A stretch of DNA of 11,563 nt from Candidatus Zixiibacteriota bacterium (GTDB lineage: Bacteria > Zixibacteria > MSB-5A5 > GN15 > JAAZOE01): the NCBI GenBank assembly GCA_028700875.1, contig JAQVRW010000058.1, positions 1 through 11,563 on the forward strand. The letters are read 5' to 3'. Position 1 is the first letter of the stretch. The number at the start of each line of letters is the position of its first letter. The notes beneath the pieces are model-generated. The model did not search any database. It was not told the DNA's origin and saw nothing but the letters and a program-made list of their open reading frames with translations. Positions 1-7,142 of this stretch are shown here, in pieces. The position numbers and the translations under genes are program-made.

Positions 1-159
1 TATGGCTTGATTCGCACGGTGGGTGATGGTTTAATTGCAGCCGATCTTCTCGCTGTCCGATTGGAAGGGATACGGAAATCCGCGCGCGGAGATCACCCAA
101 CACGAATGACGGTGATCGTGGTCGAACAGACGTCGTTTGAGGAGATGTTGCATGAATAA
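1..159 (+). CDS. Possible C-terminal end of an unrecognised upstream protein (partial)
   Basis: Frame 1 is open from the first base to a TAA at 157-159, giving 52 residues that end VIVVEQTSFEEMLHE. The other two forward frames stop within the first 25 bases. I do not recognise the family; the tail does not resemble the end of PurM or another purine enzyme. If real, its last 8 bases overlap the purN start, and the purN ribosome-binding site lies inside it, which would fit translational coupling in an operon. Against it, third codon positions are less G/C-rich than in the genes downstream, so this could be a non-coding leader that happens to be open. No function is assigned. Confidence 0.35.
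   Translation, partial: YGLIRTVGDGLIAADLLAVRLEGIRKSARGDHPTRMTVIVVEQTSFEEMLHE
139..144 (+). promoter_or_regulatory. Ribosome-binding site that fixes the purN start
   Basis: GAGGAG lies 7 bases before the ATG at 152. This favours that ATG over the in-frame TTG at 137, which would add five residues absent from the family and would overlap this site. Confidence 0.75.
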
Positions 160-763
160 GCAGGTGCGTCTGGCCGTGTTCATTTCCGGTTCCGGGACCA
201 ATCTGCAGAGCATTATCGACCGGTGTGCGGACGGGACTATTCCGGCCGAGGTGGCGCTGGTGGTGTCCAGCGATCCCGAGGCATACGGCCTGGTTCGCGC
301 CGAAAAAGTGGGCATCGAGGGGGCGGTCTATCGCCGCAAGGATTTTCCCGATGGCCGGGCCGCCGATGATTACCTGCTTGACCTCCTGGACCGTCATCAA
401 ATCGACATCATCGCCTTGGCGGGGTATCTCAAGATGGTTGCCCCGGCGATTATCTCCCGCTATCGCGGTCGGGTGGTCAACATCCATCCCGGTATTTTGC
501 CCAAGTACGGCGGCAAGGGGATGTACGGGCATTTCGTCCATGAGGCGGTGGTGAAGGCCAAAGAAAAGGAGACCGGGGTAACGATCCATATTGTCGATGA
601 AATCTACGATCATGGAACTGTCCTGGCGTGCGAGAAAGTACCGGTTTTCCCGGAGGACACGCCCGATGAACTGGCCCAGCGGGTACTGAAAGTCGAACAT
701 GCGCTGTATCCCCGAGTGCTGAAAGAATTGTCGGAAGAAATTGCAAAGGAAAAGACGTCATGA
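152..763 (+). CDS. purN: Phosphoribosylglycinamide formyltransferase (GART, folate-dependent)
   Basis: This cytoplasmic enzyme transfers a formyl group from 10-formyltetrahydrofolate to GAR, step 3 of IMP synthesis. The 203-residue length is normal for bacterial PurN. The N-terminal phosphate-binding stretch VFISGSGTNLQ is at residues 9-19. The catalytic triad equivalent to E. coli Asn106/His108/Asp144 is Asn110 and His112 in NIHPG and Asp153 in YDHGT. His146 matches E. coli His137. After NIHPGILPK the loop reads YGGKGMYG instead of the YPGLHTH-type loop of E. coli; I associate this variant with Bacteroidota-type PurN. The gene ends in an ATGA overlap with purC, so the two are almost certainly cotranscribed and translationally coupled. 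The function is secure; the alternative TTG start at 137 is unlikely. Confidence 0.96.
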   Translation: MNKQVRLAVFISGSGTNLQSIIDRCADGTIPAEVALVVSSDPEAYGLVRAEKVGIEGAVYRRKDFPDGRAADDYLLDLLDRHQIDIIALAGYLKMVAPAIISRYRGRVVNIHPGILPKYGGKGMYGHFVHEAVVKAKEKETGVTIHIVDEIYDHGTVLACEKVPVFPEDTPDELAQRVLKVEHALYPRVLKELSEEIAKEKTS

Positions 764-1650
764 AGGAAGTCCTGACTACTCAGGTAAAGGAATATCCTCT
801 CTTCTCGCGGGGGAAGGTCCGCGATGTCTATGATCTGGGAGACCGGTTGCTGATCGTCGCGACCGACCGCCTGTCGGCGTTCGACGTGGTTCTGCCGAAC
901 GGGATTCCGGGCAGGGGCGTCATGCTGACGGCAGTGTCGGTGTTCTGGTTCAACTTCCTGAAAGATATCGTGCCCAGCCACCTGATTGCGGCCGACATCG
1001 ATCAATTCCCGGCAGACCTTCACAAGTATCGCGATGATTTGGAAGGGCGGTCGATGATCGTCCATAAGGCGAAACGGGTCGATGTCGAATGTATCGTGCG
1101 AGGGTATATCTCCGGGTCATTGTGGAAAGAATACAAGACCGCGGTCGCGGCTGGGACCTCGGTCGTGCACGGCATGACCTTCCCGTCCGATCTCAAAGAA
1201 TCGGATCGCCTGCCGGAGCCGATCTTCACTCCCTCGACCAAGGCCGAAAGCGGCCATGACGAAAACATCTCGTTCGACCGGATGGTCGCCCTGGTAGGGG
1301 AAGAGACCGCTCGCCTGTGCCGCGATACGACGCTGGCCATTTACGCGAAAGCTTCCGACTACGCTCTGAACCGGGGAATAATCATCGCCGATACCAAATT
1401 TGAATTCGGGTATGTCGAAGGCCGGTTCACGCTTATCGATGAGGCGCTGTCGCCCGATTCGTCGCGGTTCTGGCCGGTCGATTCGTATCGGCAGGGACAA
1501 TCCCAGCCGTCATTTGACAAACAGATCATTCGCGATTATCTTGAGACCCTCGATTGGGACAAAACGTATCCGGCGCCGGTTTTGCCCAAGGATGTGGTGC
1601 AGAAGGCTTCCGAGAAGTACCAGGAAGTCGTGGCGCGGTTGACCCGCTAA
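760..1650 (+). CDS. purC: SAICAR synthase (phosphoribosylaminoimidazole-succinocarboxamide synthase)
   Basis: It joins CAIR and aspartate using ATP to make SAICAR, step 8 of purine synthesis, in the cytoplasm. Visible family motifs are RGKVRDVYDLGD (17-28, nucleotide-binding lobe), ATDRLSAFD (34-42), VRGYISGSLWKEY (113-125), SDRLPEPIFTPSTKAE (148-163), DTKFEFG (211-217) and DEALSPDSSRFWP (227-239). At 296 residues it belongs to the longer, yeast ADE1-like form rather than the roughly 240-residue E. coli form. The ATG overlaps the purN stop by four bases. AGGA at 747-750 sits 9 bases upstream and serves as ribosome-binding site. All key motifs are intact. Confidence 0.96.
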   Translation: MKEVLTTQVKEYPLFSRGKVRDVYDLGDRLLIVATDRLSAFDVVLPNGIPGRGVMLTAVSVFWFNFLKDIVPSHLIAADIDQFPADLHKYRDDLEGRSMIVHKAKRVDVECIVRGYISGSLWKEYKTAVAAGTSVVHGMTFPSDLKESDRLPEPIFTPSTKAESGHDENISFDRMVALVGEETARLCRDTTLAIYAKASDYALNRGIIIADTKFEFGYVEGRFTLIDEALSPDSSRFWPVDSYRQGQSQPSFDKQIIRDYLETLDWDKTYPAPVLPKDVVQKASEKYQEVVARLTR

Positions 1651-1665
1651 CGTAAGGACGACACG

Positions 1666-3240
1666 ATGCAGGATTTGGCAAAGATTCGACGGGCCTTGGT
1701 TTCCGTTTCCGATAAAACCGGTTTGGCGGAATTGGGGCGCCGTCTGGAGGCGATGGGGGTGGAGATCATTTCCACGGGGGGAACGTTGACCGCGTTGAAA
1801 AAATCGGGCGTGCATGTTATTTCGGTGTCCACGTTCACCGGCGCGCCGGAGATTCTGGATGGCCGCGTGAAGACGCTACATCCCAAGGTGTATGCCGGAA
1901 TCTTATTCAAGCGGGAAGATCCGGAACATCAGGCCGAGATGGCCCAACAGGAATACAAGCCCATCGACTTGGTTGTAGTCAGTCTGTATCCGTTCGAGCA
2001 GACCTTGGCCAATCCCAATTCGACTCATGAAGACAAGATCGAGAATATCGATATCGGCGGGCCGACCATGATCCGCGCGGCGGCCAAGAATTATGATTCC
2101 GTGGCGGTTGTTACCGACACGGCCGACTACGGTGTCATCCTCGACGAGATGGAAAAGAATGACGGTCAGATATCGGCGGCCACGCGGCATCGGCTGGCGG
2201 GGAAGGCGTTCGCCCTGACCACCCGCTATGACAGCCTGATCGGTTCATATTTTGCCGGGACAACCGGCGAAAAACCGGAGGCAGCGGTCGCGGATGAAGT
2301 TCGTCTCGATTTCTCGAAAGTACAGGATTTGCGCTATGGCGAAAACCCGCATCAGTCAGCGGGGTTTTATCGCCTGAAAAATTTCCGCGGGGTGACGCTG
2401 GCCGATGCCCGCCAGCATGCCGGGAAGGAACTCTCGTATAACAACATCGCCGACATCGACGCCACTCTGGAAATGCTCCTGGAATACCAGGAACCGTTCG
2501 CCGTCGTCCTCAAGCATGCCAATCCCTGCGGGGCGGCGTCGGCCGCGACCATAGCCGAGGCGTATCGTCTGGCCTATGAGACCGACCCGCTGTCGGCCTA
2601 TGGCTCGATCATCGGTTTGAACCGGGTGGTCGATATGGATGCGGCGTTATTGCTTCATGAGACGCCGTTCGTGGAATGTATTCTGGCTCCCGGATACACG
2701 GCCGATGCGCTGGCCCTGATGGAGAAGAAGAAAACACGACGGCTGCTGTCGTTGCCGTCGATGCTCGAAAAGTTGCCGCCGCTGGAGCGGGTCTTCAAGT
2801 ATATCCGGGGCGGAGTCCTGGTCCAGTCGCCGGACAATATTGATCTCGATCGCAATGCGATCACCGTTCCGACCAAACGGAAACCGACCGAAGCGGAGAT
2901 GGAATCGCTGATTTTCGGATTCAAGTTGGTCAAGTATGTCAAATCGAATGCGGTCCTGATCTGCCAGGGGAAAGCGGCGGTCGGGATCGGCATGGGACAA
3001 ACCTCGCGGGTCGATTCATCGTTTTTGGCGGTGAAACGGGCCGGAGACCGGGCCAAGGGAGGCACCTGCGCGTCGGACGCGTTCTTCCCCATGCCCGATG
3101 GGATGGAAGTGGTGGCTGAAAAAGGAGTTACCGCCTTCATTCAACCTGGTGGTTCCAAGGGAGACCCAGACGTGATCGCGGCAGCGGATCGTATGGGAGT
3201 GGCCATGGTCTTCACCGGCATCCGGCATTTTCGGCACTAG
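1666..3240 (+). CDS. purH: Bifunctional AICAR transformylase/IMP cyclohydrolase
   Basis: It carries out the last two steps of IMP synthesis: formylation of AICAR by 10-formyltetrahydrofolate, then ring closure. The 524-residue length is typical. The N-terminal methylglyoxal-synthase-like cyclohydrolase domain (about 1-150) shows ALVSVSDKTGL, IISTGGT, RVKTLHPKVYAGIL (67-80) and DIGGPTMIRAAAKN. The transformylase domain shows LRYGENPHQ (222-230), the catalytic Lys-His of KHANPCG (283-289), CQGKAAVGIGMGQTSRVDS and GGTCASDAFFP (465-475), and ends in the usual GIRHFRH. AAGGA at 1654-1658 lies 7 bases before the ATG, and the gap from purC is 15 bases. With purN and purC it forms a purine operon. 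Nothing is missing. Confidence 0.97.
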   Translation: MQDLAKIRRALVSVSDKTGLAELGRRLEAMGVEIISTGGTLTALKKSGVHVISVSTFTGAPEILDGRVKTLHPKVYAGILFKREDPEHQAEMAQQEYKPIDLVVVSLYPFEQTLANPNSTHEDKIENIDIGGPTMIRAAAKNYDSVAVVTDTADYGVILDEMEKNDGQISAATRHRLAGKAFALTTRYDSLIGSYFAGTTGEKPEAAVADEVRLDFSKVQDLRYGENPHQSAGFYRLKNFRGVTLADARQHAGKELSYNNIADIDATLEMLLEYQEPFAVVLKHANPCGAASAATIAEAYRLAYETDPLSAYGSIIGLNRVVDMDAALLLHETPFVECILAPGYTADALALMEKKKTRRLLSLPSMLEKLPPLERVFKYIRGGVLVQSPDNIDLDRNAITVPTKRKPTEAEMESLIFGFKLVKYVKSNAVLICQGKAAVGIGMGQTSRVDSSFLAVKRAGDRAKGGTCASDAFFPMPDGMEVVAEKGVTAFIQPGGSKGDPDVIAAADRMGVAMVFTGIRHFRH

Positions 3241-3253
3241 GAAACAATTGTGC

Positions 3254-3280
3254 TTGCTTGACCGTTTAACCTTGTATAAA
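3254..3280 (+). promoter_or_regulatory. Possible sigma-70-type promoter before the smg-like gene
   Basis: This lies in the 68-base purH-smg gap, the largest break before 11212. A TATAAA box at 3275-3280 (five of six consensus bases) is preceded by TTGCTT at 3254-3259 with a 15-base spacer, which is short. A better-looking TTGACC at 3258-3263 is only 11 bases away, and TTGTGC at 3248-3253 is 21 bases away. The gap is clearly more AT-rich than the flanking genes. No hairpin with a T-run is present, so read-through from purH is likely in any case. Confidence 0.35.
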
Positions 3281-3298
3281 TTGCAGTTGGCGTAATCG

Positions 3299-3303
3299 AA
3301 AGG
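3299..3303 (+). promoter_or_regulatory. Ribosome-binding site favouring the second GTG of the smg-like gene
   Basis: AAAGG ends at 3303, five bases before the GTG at 3309. The other in-frame GTG at 3303 overlaps this site and has no Shine-Dalgarno of its own, so 3309 is the better start. Confidence 0.55.
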
Positions 3304-3308
3304 TGCGT

Positions 3309-3782
3309 GTGCAGGATAGAATACTGGAAATTGTCGTTTATCTGATGAACCAGTTGAATGACCATCAGGGGAATCTGGTCAGTATCGACGAAATGTCGGC
3401 TGATCTGCGATCCATGGGGTTTACCGACAACGAGATATCGTCGGCTTACTCTTGGTTGCTCAAGCACTTCGAGGATTACCCCGACAGTTTTGCCATCAAG
3501 GGGAAGGATATCGGCAAACGGTCCATCCGGGTGCTGTCGGATGCCGAACGGAAAATAATCTCTCCGGGCGCGTACGGGTACCTGTTGCAGCTGCGGCACC
3601 TGGGGCTTTTGACGGCCGAACAACTGGAGATGGTCCTGGATCGTTGCATGCTTTTTGGCGCCGGTTTAGTGGACGTGGACGAGATGAAGGTCCTCGCCTC
3701 CACGGCGTTGTTTGATCTGGGGACTCCCGAAATGCCGTTGGCTGTCTGGATCGGCGACCCGGAAAGTGAACCGATAAACTGA
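3309..3782 (+). CDS. Smg/DUF494 family protein
   Basis: The 157-residue protein aligns by eye along its length with E. coli Smg. It has an N-terminal ILEIVVYLMNQ (like VLMYLFE), an acidic helix-rich region with DLRSMGFTDNEISSAYSWL (like DLTDAGFEREDIYNALLWL), and a C-terminal half with GYLLQLRHLGLLTAEQLEMVLDRCM (like GFLLFLEQ..VL..ETREMVIERV). The family is small, soluble and poorly understood. In proteobacteria the gene usually sits near dprA and topA, which hints at a DNA-linked role; here it precedes coaBC, a DNA glycosylase and dnaB. No catalytic motif, signal peptide or membrane segment is visible. The start is a GTG at 3309, with 3303 possible and two residues longer. Family membership is likely; function is unknown. 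Confidence 0.75.
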   Translation: MQDRILEIVVYLMNQLNDHQGNLVSIDEMSADLRSMGFTDNEISSAYSWLLKHFEDYPDSFAIKGKDIGKRSIRVLSDAERKIISPGAYGYLLQLRHLGLLTAEQLEMVLDRCMLFGAGLVDVDEMKVLASTALFDLGTPEMPLAVWIGDPESEPIN

Positions 3783-3796
3783 ATCGGTCGCTTTCG

Positions 3797-4996
3797 ATGA
3801 CCCTTACCAATCGAAAAATCATTCTCGGCGTTACCGGCGGCATTGCCGCCTATAAATCGGCCTATCTGGCCCGCCTGCTGGTCAAAGCCGGGGCCGAGGT
3901 CCAGGTCATCATGACCGAGGCCGGGACCAAGTTTATCACCCCGCTTACCTTCGAATCGTTGACCGGCCGCGAAGTGGCCGTGGAGATGTTTCCCGCCGGC
4001 CGCTATATTGCCACGCATCATATCGTTTTCGCCGAATGGCCCGACCTGATCGTGGTCGCCCCGGCCACGGCCGATTTTATCGCCCAGGTGGCTCATGGCC
4101 ATTGCGCGTCGCTATTGGCGACCGTCCTCTGCGCCACACATAGAAAAGTCGTCCTGGCCCCGGCCATGAACGAGGGAATGTGGGCCAACCCGATAGTCCA
4201 GAAGAATGTCGCGGCTTTGAAGGAGCATGAGTATATATTCGCCGGGGTAGGCGTCGGCGAGATGGCCTGCCGCAGCTACGGCGCCGGACGGATGGCCGAA
4301 CCGCAGGAGATATTCGATCTCATCGAGCAAACCCTGCAGTCTTCGGGGCCGTTATCCGGCAAGAAAGTCATCGTCACTGCCGGACCCTGCCGGGAGGCAA
4401 TCGACCCGGTACGGTTTATCTCCAATCGTTCATCGGGGAAGATGGGCTTTGCCCTGGCGCGTGAGGCCGAACGTCTTGGCGCGGCAGTCACGCTCATATC
4501 CGGCCCGGTGTCGTTGCCCGACCCGGACGGCATGCAGGTCGTCAGAGTTGAAACCACCGACCAGATGGCCCAGGCCGTGATGGCCGAACTCCCTCAGGCG
4601 GACTATCTTATCATGGCGGCGGCGCCGGCCGATCATCGCCCGATGACGGCGGCGGCGCAGAAAATGAAAAAGGGGACGGAGGCGATCCGGTTGGAATTGA
4701 CCCCGACCATCGATATCCTGAAGCAGGTGTCGACCACGCGGGACGAGGGGCGGGTCGACGTGGGCTTTTCTCTCGAAACCGAGAATGATCTCGAAAATTC
4801 GCGAAAGAAGTTGATTGAGAAGCGTCTGGACTATATTGTAGTGAATAACGCTCTGGAACCGGGGGCCGGATTCGACGTGGACACCAACCGGGTGACGATA
4901 CTCTCTCGGAATGGGAAGACCACGCGGTTGGAACCGGCTGCCAAGGATATCGTGGCGCACGGAATTTGGGAGCATCTCTTGAGGCATGGGGCATAA
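3797..4996 (+). CDS. coaBC: Bifunctional phosphopantothenoylcysteine decarboxylase/phosphopantothenate-cysteine ligase
   Basis: It makes 4'-phosphopantetheine for coenzyme A by ligating cysteine to phosphopantothenate (CoaB), then decarboxylating with FMN (CoaC). The N-terminal CoaC half (about 1-180) has GVTGGIAAYKS (11-21), His75 in HHI, PAMN with Asn125, and Cys158 in the flap before YGAGRM. The CoaB half (about 188-395) has TAGP (194-197), Asn210 in NRSSGKMG, Lys289, GFSLET and DYIVVNNA. These residues fall at the same numbers as in E. coli Dfp, so both activities should be intact. Oddities: Cys198 replaces the usual Thr of TAGPT, and AAAPADHRP replaces AAAVADYRP. No clear Shine-Dalgarno precedes the ATG, 14 bases after the smg-like stop, so coupling is likely. 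Confidence 0.95.
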   Translation: MTLTNRKIILGVTGGIAAYKSAYLARLLVKAGAEVQVIMTEAGTKFITPLTFESLTGREVAVEMFPAGRYIATHHIVFAEWPDLIVVAPATADFIAQVAHGHCASLLATVLCATHRKVVLAPAMNEGMWANPIVQKNVAALKEHEYIFAGVGVGEMACRSYGAGRMAEPQEIFDLIEQTLQSSGPLSGKKVIVTAGPCREAIDPVRFISNRSSGKMGFALAREAERLGAAVTLISGPVSLPDPDGMQVVRVETTDQMAQAVMAELPQADYLIMAAAPADHRPMTAAAQKMKKGTEAIRLELTPTIDILKQVSTTRDEGRVDVGFSLETENDLENSRKKLIEKRLDYIVVNNALEPGAGFDVDTNRVTILSRNGKTTRLEPAAKDIVAHGIWEHLLRHGA

Positions 4997-5747
4997 CGAC
5001 GAACTGAAAGAGCTATATGATTTGGCGCGGCGGGCGATGGAATGTCAGGCCGATCTGGGTCATCGGGAAATCATTTTTGAGGCGGGGATGAAAAAGCAAA
5101 AACCGATTGACCCATCGCCGAAGATTCCGGCGGCGACGGCGACGACTCTGCTCGAAGAAGCCGCATCGGTTGTGGAAATAGCGCAGTTCGCCGGCCTTGA
5201 AGAGCATCGCGCCGCCATCTGCGACTGTCACAAATGCCCGCTCGGAGACACGCGCACGAAATTCGTGTATGGCGTCGGCAACCCCCAGGCGAAAATCATG
5301 TTCATCGGTGAAGCCCCGGGACGCGACGAAGACCTTCAGGGGGAGCCGTTCGTGGGGCGGGCCGGGAAACTTCTGGACAAGATTCTGGTGGCGATCGGGT
5401 TTGCCCGTCAGGACGTCTATATCGCCAACATCCTCAAGTGCCGTCCGCCGAACAACCGCGATCCCCAGCCGGATGAGATGCATCTGTGCATTCCTTACCT
5501 GAAAGAGCAGATCCGGCTGATTCATCCACAGATGATTTGCGCCCTGGGACGGATCGCGTCGCATGGGCTGCTGGAAACGACCACTCCGTTGGGACGGTTG
5601 CGCAAGGTATGGCATCGCTTCGAGGACACGCCGCTTCTGGTCACGTATCACCCGGCGGCGCTGTTGCGCTTTCCGGAATACAAACGAGACACCTGGGAAG
5701 ATATGCAGTTGTTGAAGGCGGAGTACGACCGCATCAACGCGATCTGA
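4986..5747 (+). CDS. Family 4 uracil-DNA glycosylase with [4Fe-4S] cluster
   Basis: It excises uracil from DNA to start base-excision repair. The 253-residue protein has the four cluster cysteines: Cys81 and Cys84 (CHKCPLG), Cys152 (KCRPP) and Cys168. The active-site motif GEAPGRDED is at 108-116, followed by GEPFVGRAGKLLD (119-131). The C-terminal motif is TYHPAALLR (220-228). About 75 charged, helix-prone residues precede the first cysteines, with no recognisable domain; such extensions occur in part of this family, formerly annotated as related to phage SPO1 DNA polymerase. The ATG overlaps coaBC by 11 bases. A GGGAG lies 13 bases upstream and a GAGG only one base upstream, so the start is plausible rather than proven. 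dnaB follows after 13 bases. Confidence 0.92.
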   Translation: MGHNDELKELYDLARRAMECQADLGHREIIFEAGMKKQKPIDPSPKIPAATATTLLEEAASVVEIAQFAGLEEHRAAICDCHKCPLGDTRTKFVYGVGNPQAKIMFIGEAPGRDEDLQGEPFVGRAGKLLDKILVAIGFARQDVYIANILKCRPPNNRDPQPDEMHLCIPYLKEQIRLIHPQMICALGRIASHGLLETTTPLGRLRKVWHRFEDTPLLVTYHPAALLRFPEYKRDTWEDMQLLKAEYDRINAI

Positions 5748-5760
5748 GGGGAGAAGACAG

Positions 5761-7140
5761 ATGGAACGCATTCCGCCCCATTCGCAGGATGCCGAACAGG
5801 CGCTTCTGGGGGCGATGCTTATAGATGAAAGCGCGGTCGCGCGGGCGGTCGAAATATTGCGGCAGGAACGCCGTTTCTATTCGGCCGCGCACCGCAAGAT
5901 TTTTGCGGCCATTACCGGCCTCTATGAACGGTCGCAACCGGCCGACATCACGACCGTCGCCGAGGAATTGGAGCGATTGGGCGAGTTGGCGGACTGCGGC
6001 GGTCGAGCCTACCTGGCCGGCCTGGCTTCCGGCGTCGCCACCGCCGCCAATGCCGAATACTATGCCCGTATCATCCTGGAAAAATCCACCCTGCGGGACC
6101 TCATCGAGGCCTCATCCGACATCGTCAACCAGGCGTACCGTCAGGAGAAGGAAGTGGATGATCTCCTCGACGAGGCCGAACAGAAAGTATTCGATATTTC
6201 CGAGGGACAGTTGCGGTCGGATTTCTCCCGCGTCGCCGATCTGCTCCCGCATACGTTCGAATCGATAGAAAGCTATGTCGAAACCAAAGGCGGGTTGATC
6301 GGCTATTCGACCGGGTATACCGATCTTGACGGATATACTGCTGGGCTACACCGGGGAGACCTGATTATCATCGCCGGGCGGCCCTCGATGGGAAAATCCG
6401 CGCTGGTGCTGAATATCGCCGAGAACTTGTCGCTGTCGGCGAACAAGGCGGCGGCCGTTTTTTCGCTGGAAATGTCCAAGGAACAATTGGCCCTGCGCAT
6501 GTTGTGCGGCCGGGCCAAGGTGTCATCGCATCGCCTGCGGACAGGCCGGATGTCCGAGTCGGACTGGCCCAAGCTGTCCAACGCCGCCGGGCCGCTGGAA
6601 AAAGCGTTGATCTATATCGATGATACTCCCTCGATGACGGTTCTGGAAATGCGGGCCAAGGCTCGGCGGCTGGCGTCGCAGCAGGATTTGGGACTGGTTG
6701 TGGTCGATTATATCCAGATGATGACGGGCAGTCGGCACGCCGAAAACCGGCAGCAGGAAATTTCGCAGATCTCGCGGGGTCTCAAGGCGCTGGCCAAGGA
6801 ATTGGGCGTCCCCGTCATCGGTTGCAGCCAGCTTTCCCGTATGGTGGAGACGCGCGGCGGCGACCGGCGGCCACAGCTGTCCGATCTGCGCGAGTCCGGC
6901 GCCATCGAGCAGGACGCCGACGTCGTCATGTTCGTATATCGGCCGGAATATTATCTTTCCGGACTTGATGCGGAAGATCCCAAGTTGCTCGAAGTCAAAG
7001 GACGCGCCGAAATAATCATCGCCAAACAGCGTAACGGCCCGACCGGGACGGTCACGCTGTCGTTCCTGAAAGATTTCGCCCGGTTCGAAAACCTGGCGGC
7101 AGGCTATGGAGTTCCTTCGGAGGCATCGGTTCCGTTTTAG
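5761..7140 (+). CDS. dnaB: Replicative DNA helicase DnaB
   Basis: This is the hexameric 5'-3' helicase that unwinds DNA at the fork and recruits primase. At 459 residues it has the usual two-part build. The N-terminal primase-interacting domain (about 1-110) starts with PPHSQDAEQALLGAML. A linker follows, then the RecA-like ATPase domain (about 180-445) with GYSTGYTDLDGYTAGL, Walker A GRPSMGKS (206-213), catalytic Glu236 in FSLEMSKEQL, Walker B LVVVDYIQM (312-320) and the arginine-finger region KQRNGPTG (422-429). No intein interrupts the Walker A or later motifs. AGGGGAG just upstream is a strong ribosome-binding site about 7 bases from the ATG. Unlike many genomes, rplI is not next to it; a DNA glycosylase is. 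Confidence 0.97.
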   Translation: MERIPPHSQDAEQALLGAMLIDESAVARAVEILRQERRFYSAAHRKIFAAITGLYERSQPADITTVAEELERLGELADCGGRAYLAGLASGVATAANAEYYARIILEKSTLRDLIEASSDIVNQAYRQEKEVDDLLDEAEQKVFDISEGQLRSDFSRVADLLPHTFESIESYVETKGGLIGYSTGYTDLDGYTAGLHRGDLIIIAGRPSMGKSALVLNIAENLSLSANKAAAVFSLEMSKEQLALRMLCGRAKVSSHRLRTGRMSESDWPKLSNAAGPLEKALIYIDDTPSMTVLEMRAKARRLASQQDLGLVVVDYIQMMTGSRHAENRQQEISQISRGLKALAKELGVPVIGCSQLSRMVETRGGDRRPQLSDLRESGAIEQDADVVMFVYRPEYYLSGLDAEDPKLLEVKGRAEIIIAKQRNGPTGTVTLSFLKDFARFENLAAGYGVPSEASVPF

Positions 7141-7142
7141 AT

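Noticed and set aside
7..35. Promoter-like TTGATT-N17-TTTAAT ahead of purN
   Set aside because: The -35 box is weak, and the site lies inside the only open frame at the window start. With no upstream context it cannot be told from chance.
137..151. TTG start for purN giving five extra residues
   Set aside because: It overlaps the GAGGAG ribosome-binding site of the ATG at 152, and the extra residues are not part of the PurN fold.
3241..3308. Terminator or small gene in the purH-smg gap
   Set aside because: No stable hairpin is present apart from the trivial CAATTG palindrome, and no short ORF has a ribosome-binding site. The gap is better explained as a leader with a possible promoter.
5013..5771. 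Long reverse-strand open frame (252 codons) opposite the uracil-DNA glycosylase
   Set aside because: The forward strand encodes a clear family 4 glycosylase with all cluster cysteines. The reverse frame has no recognisable motif.
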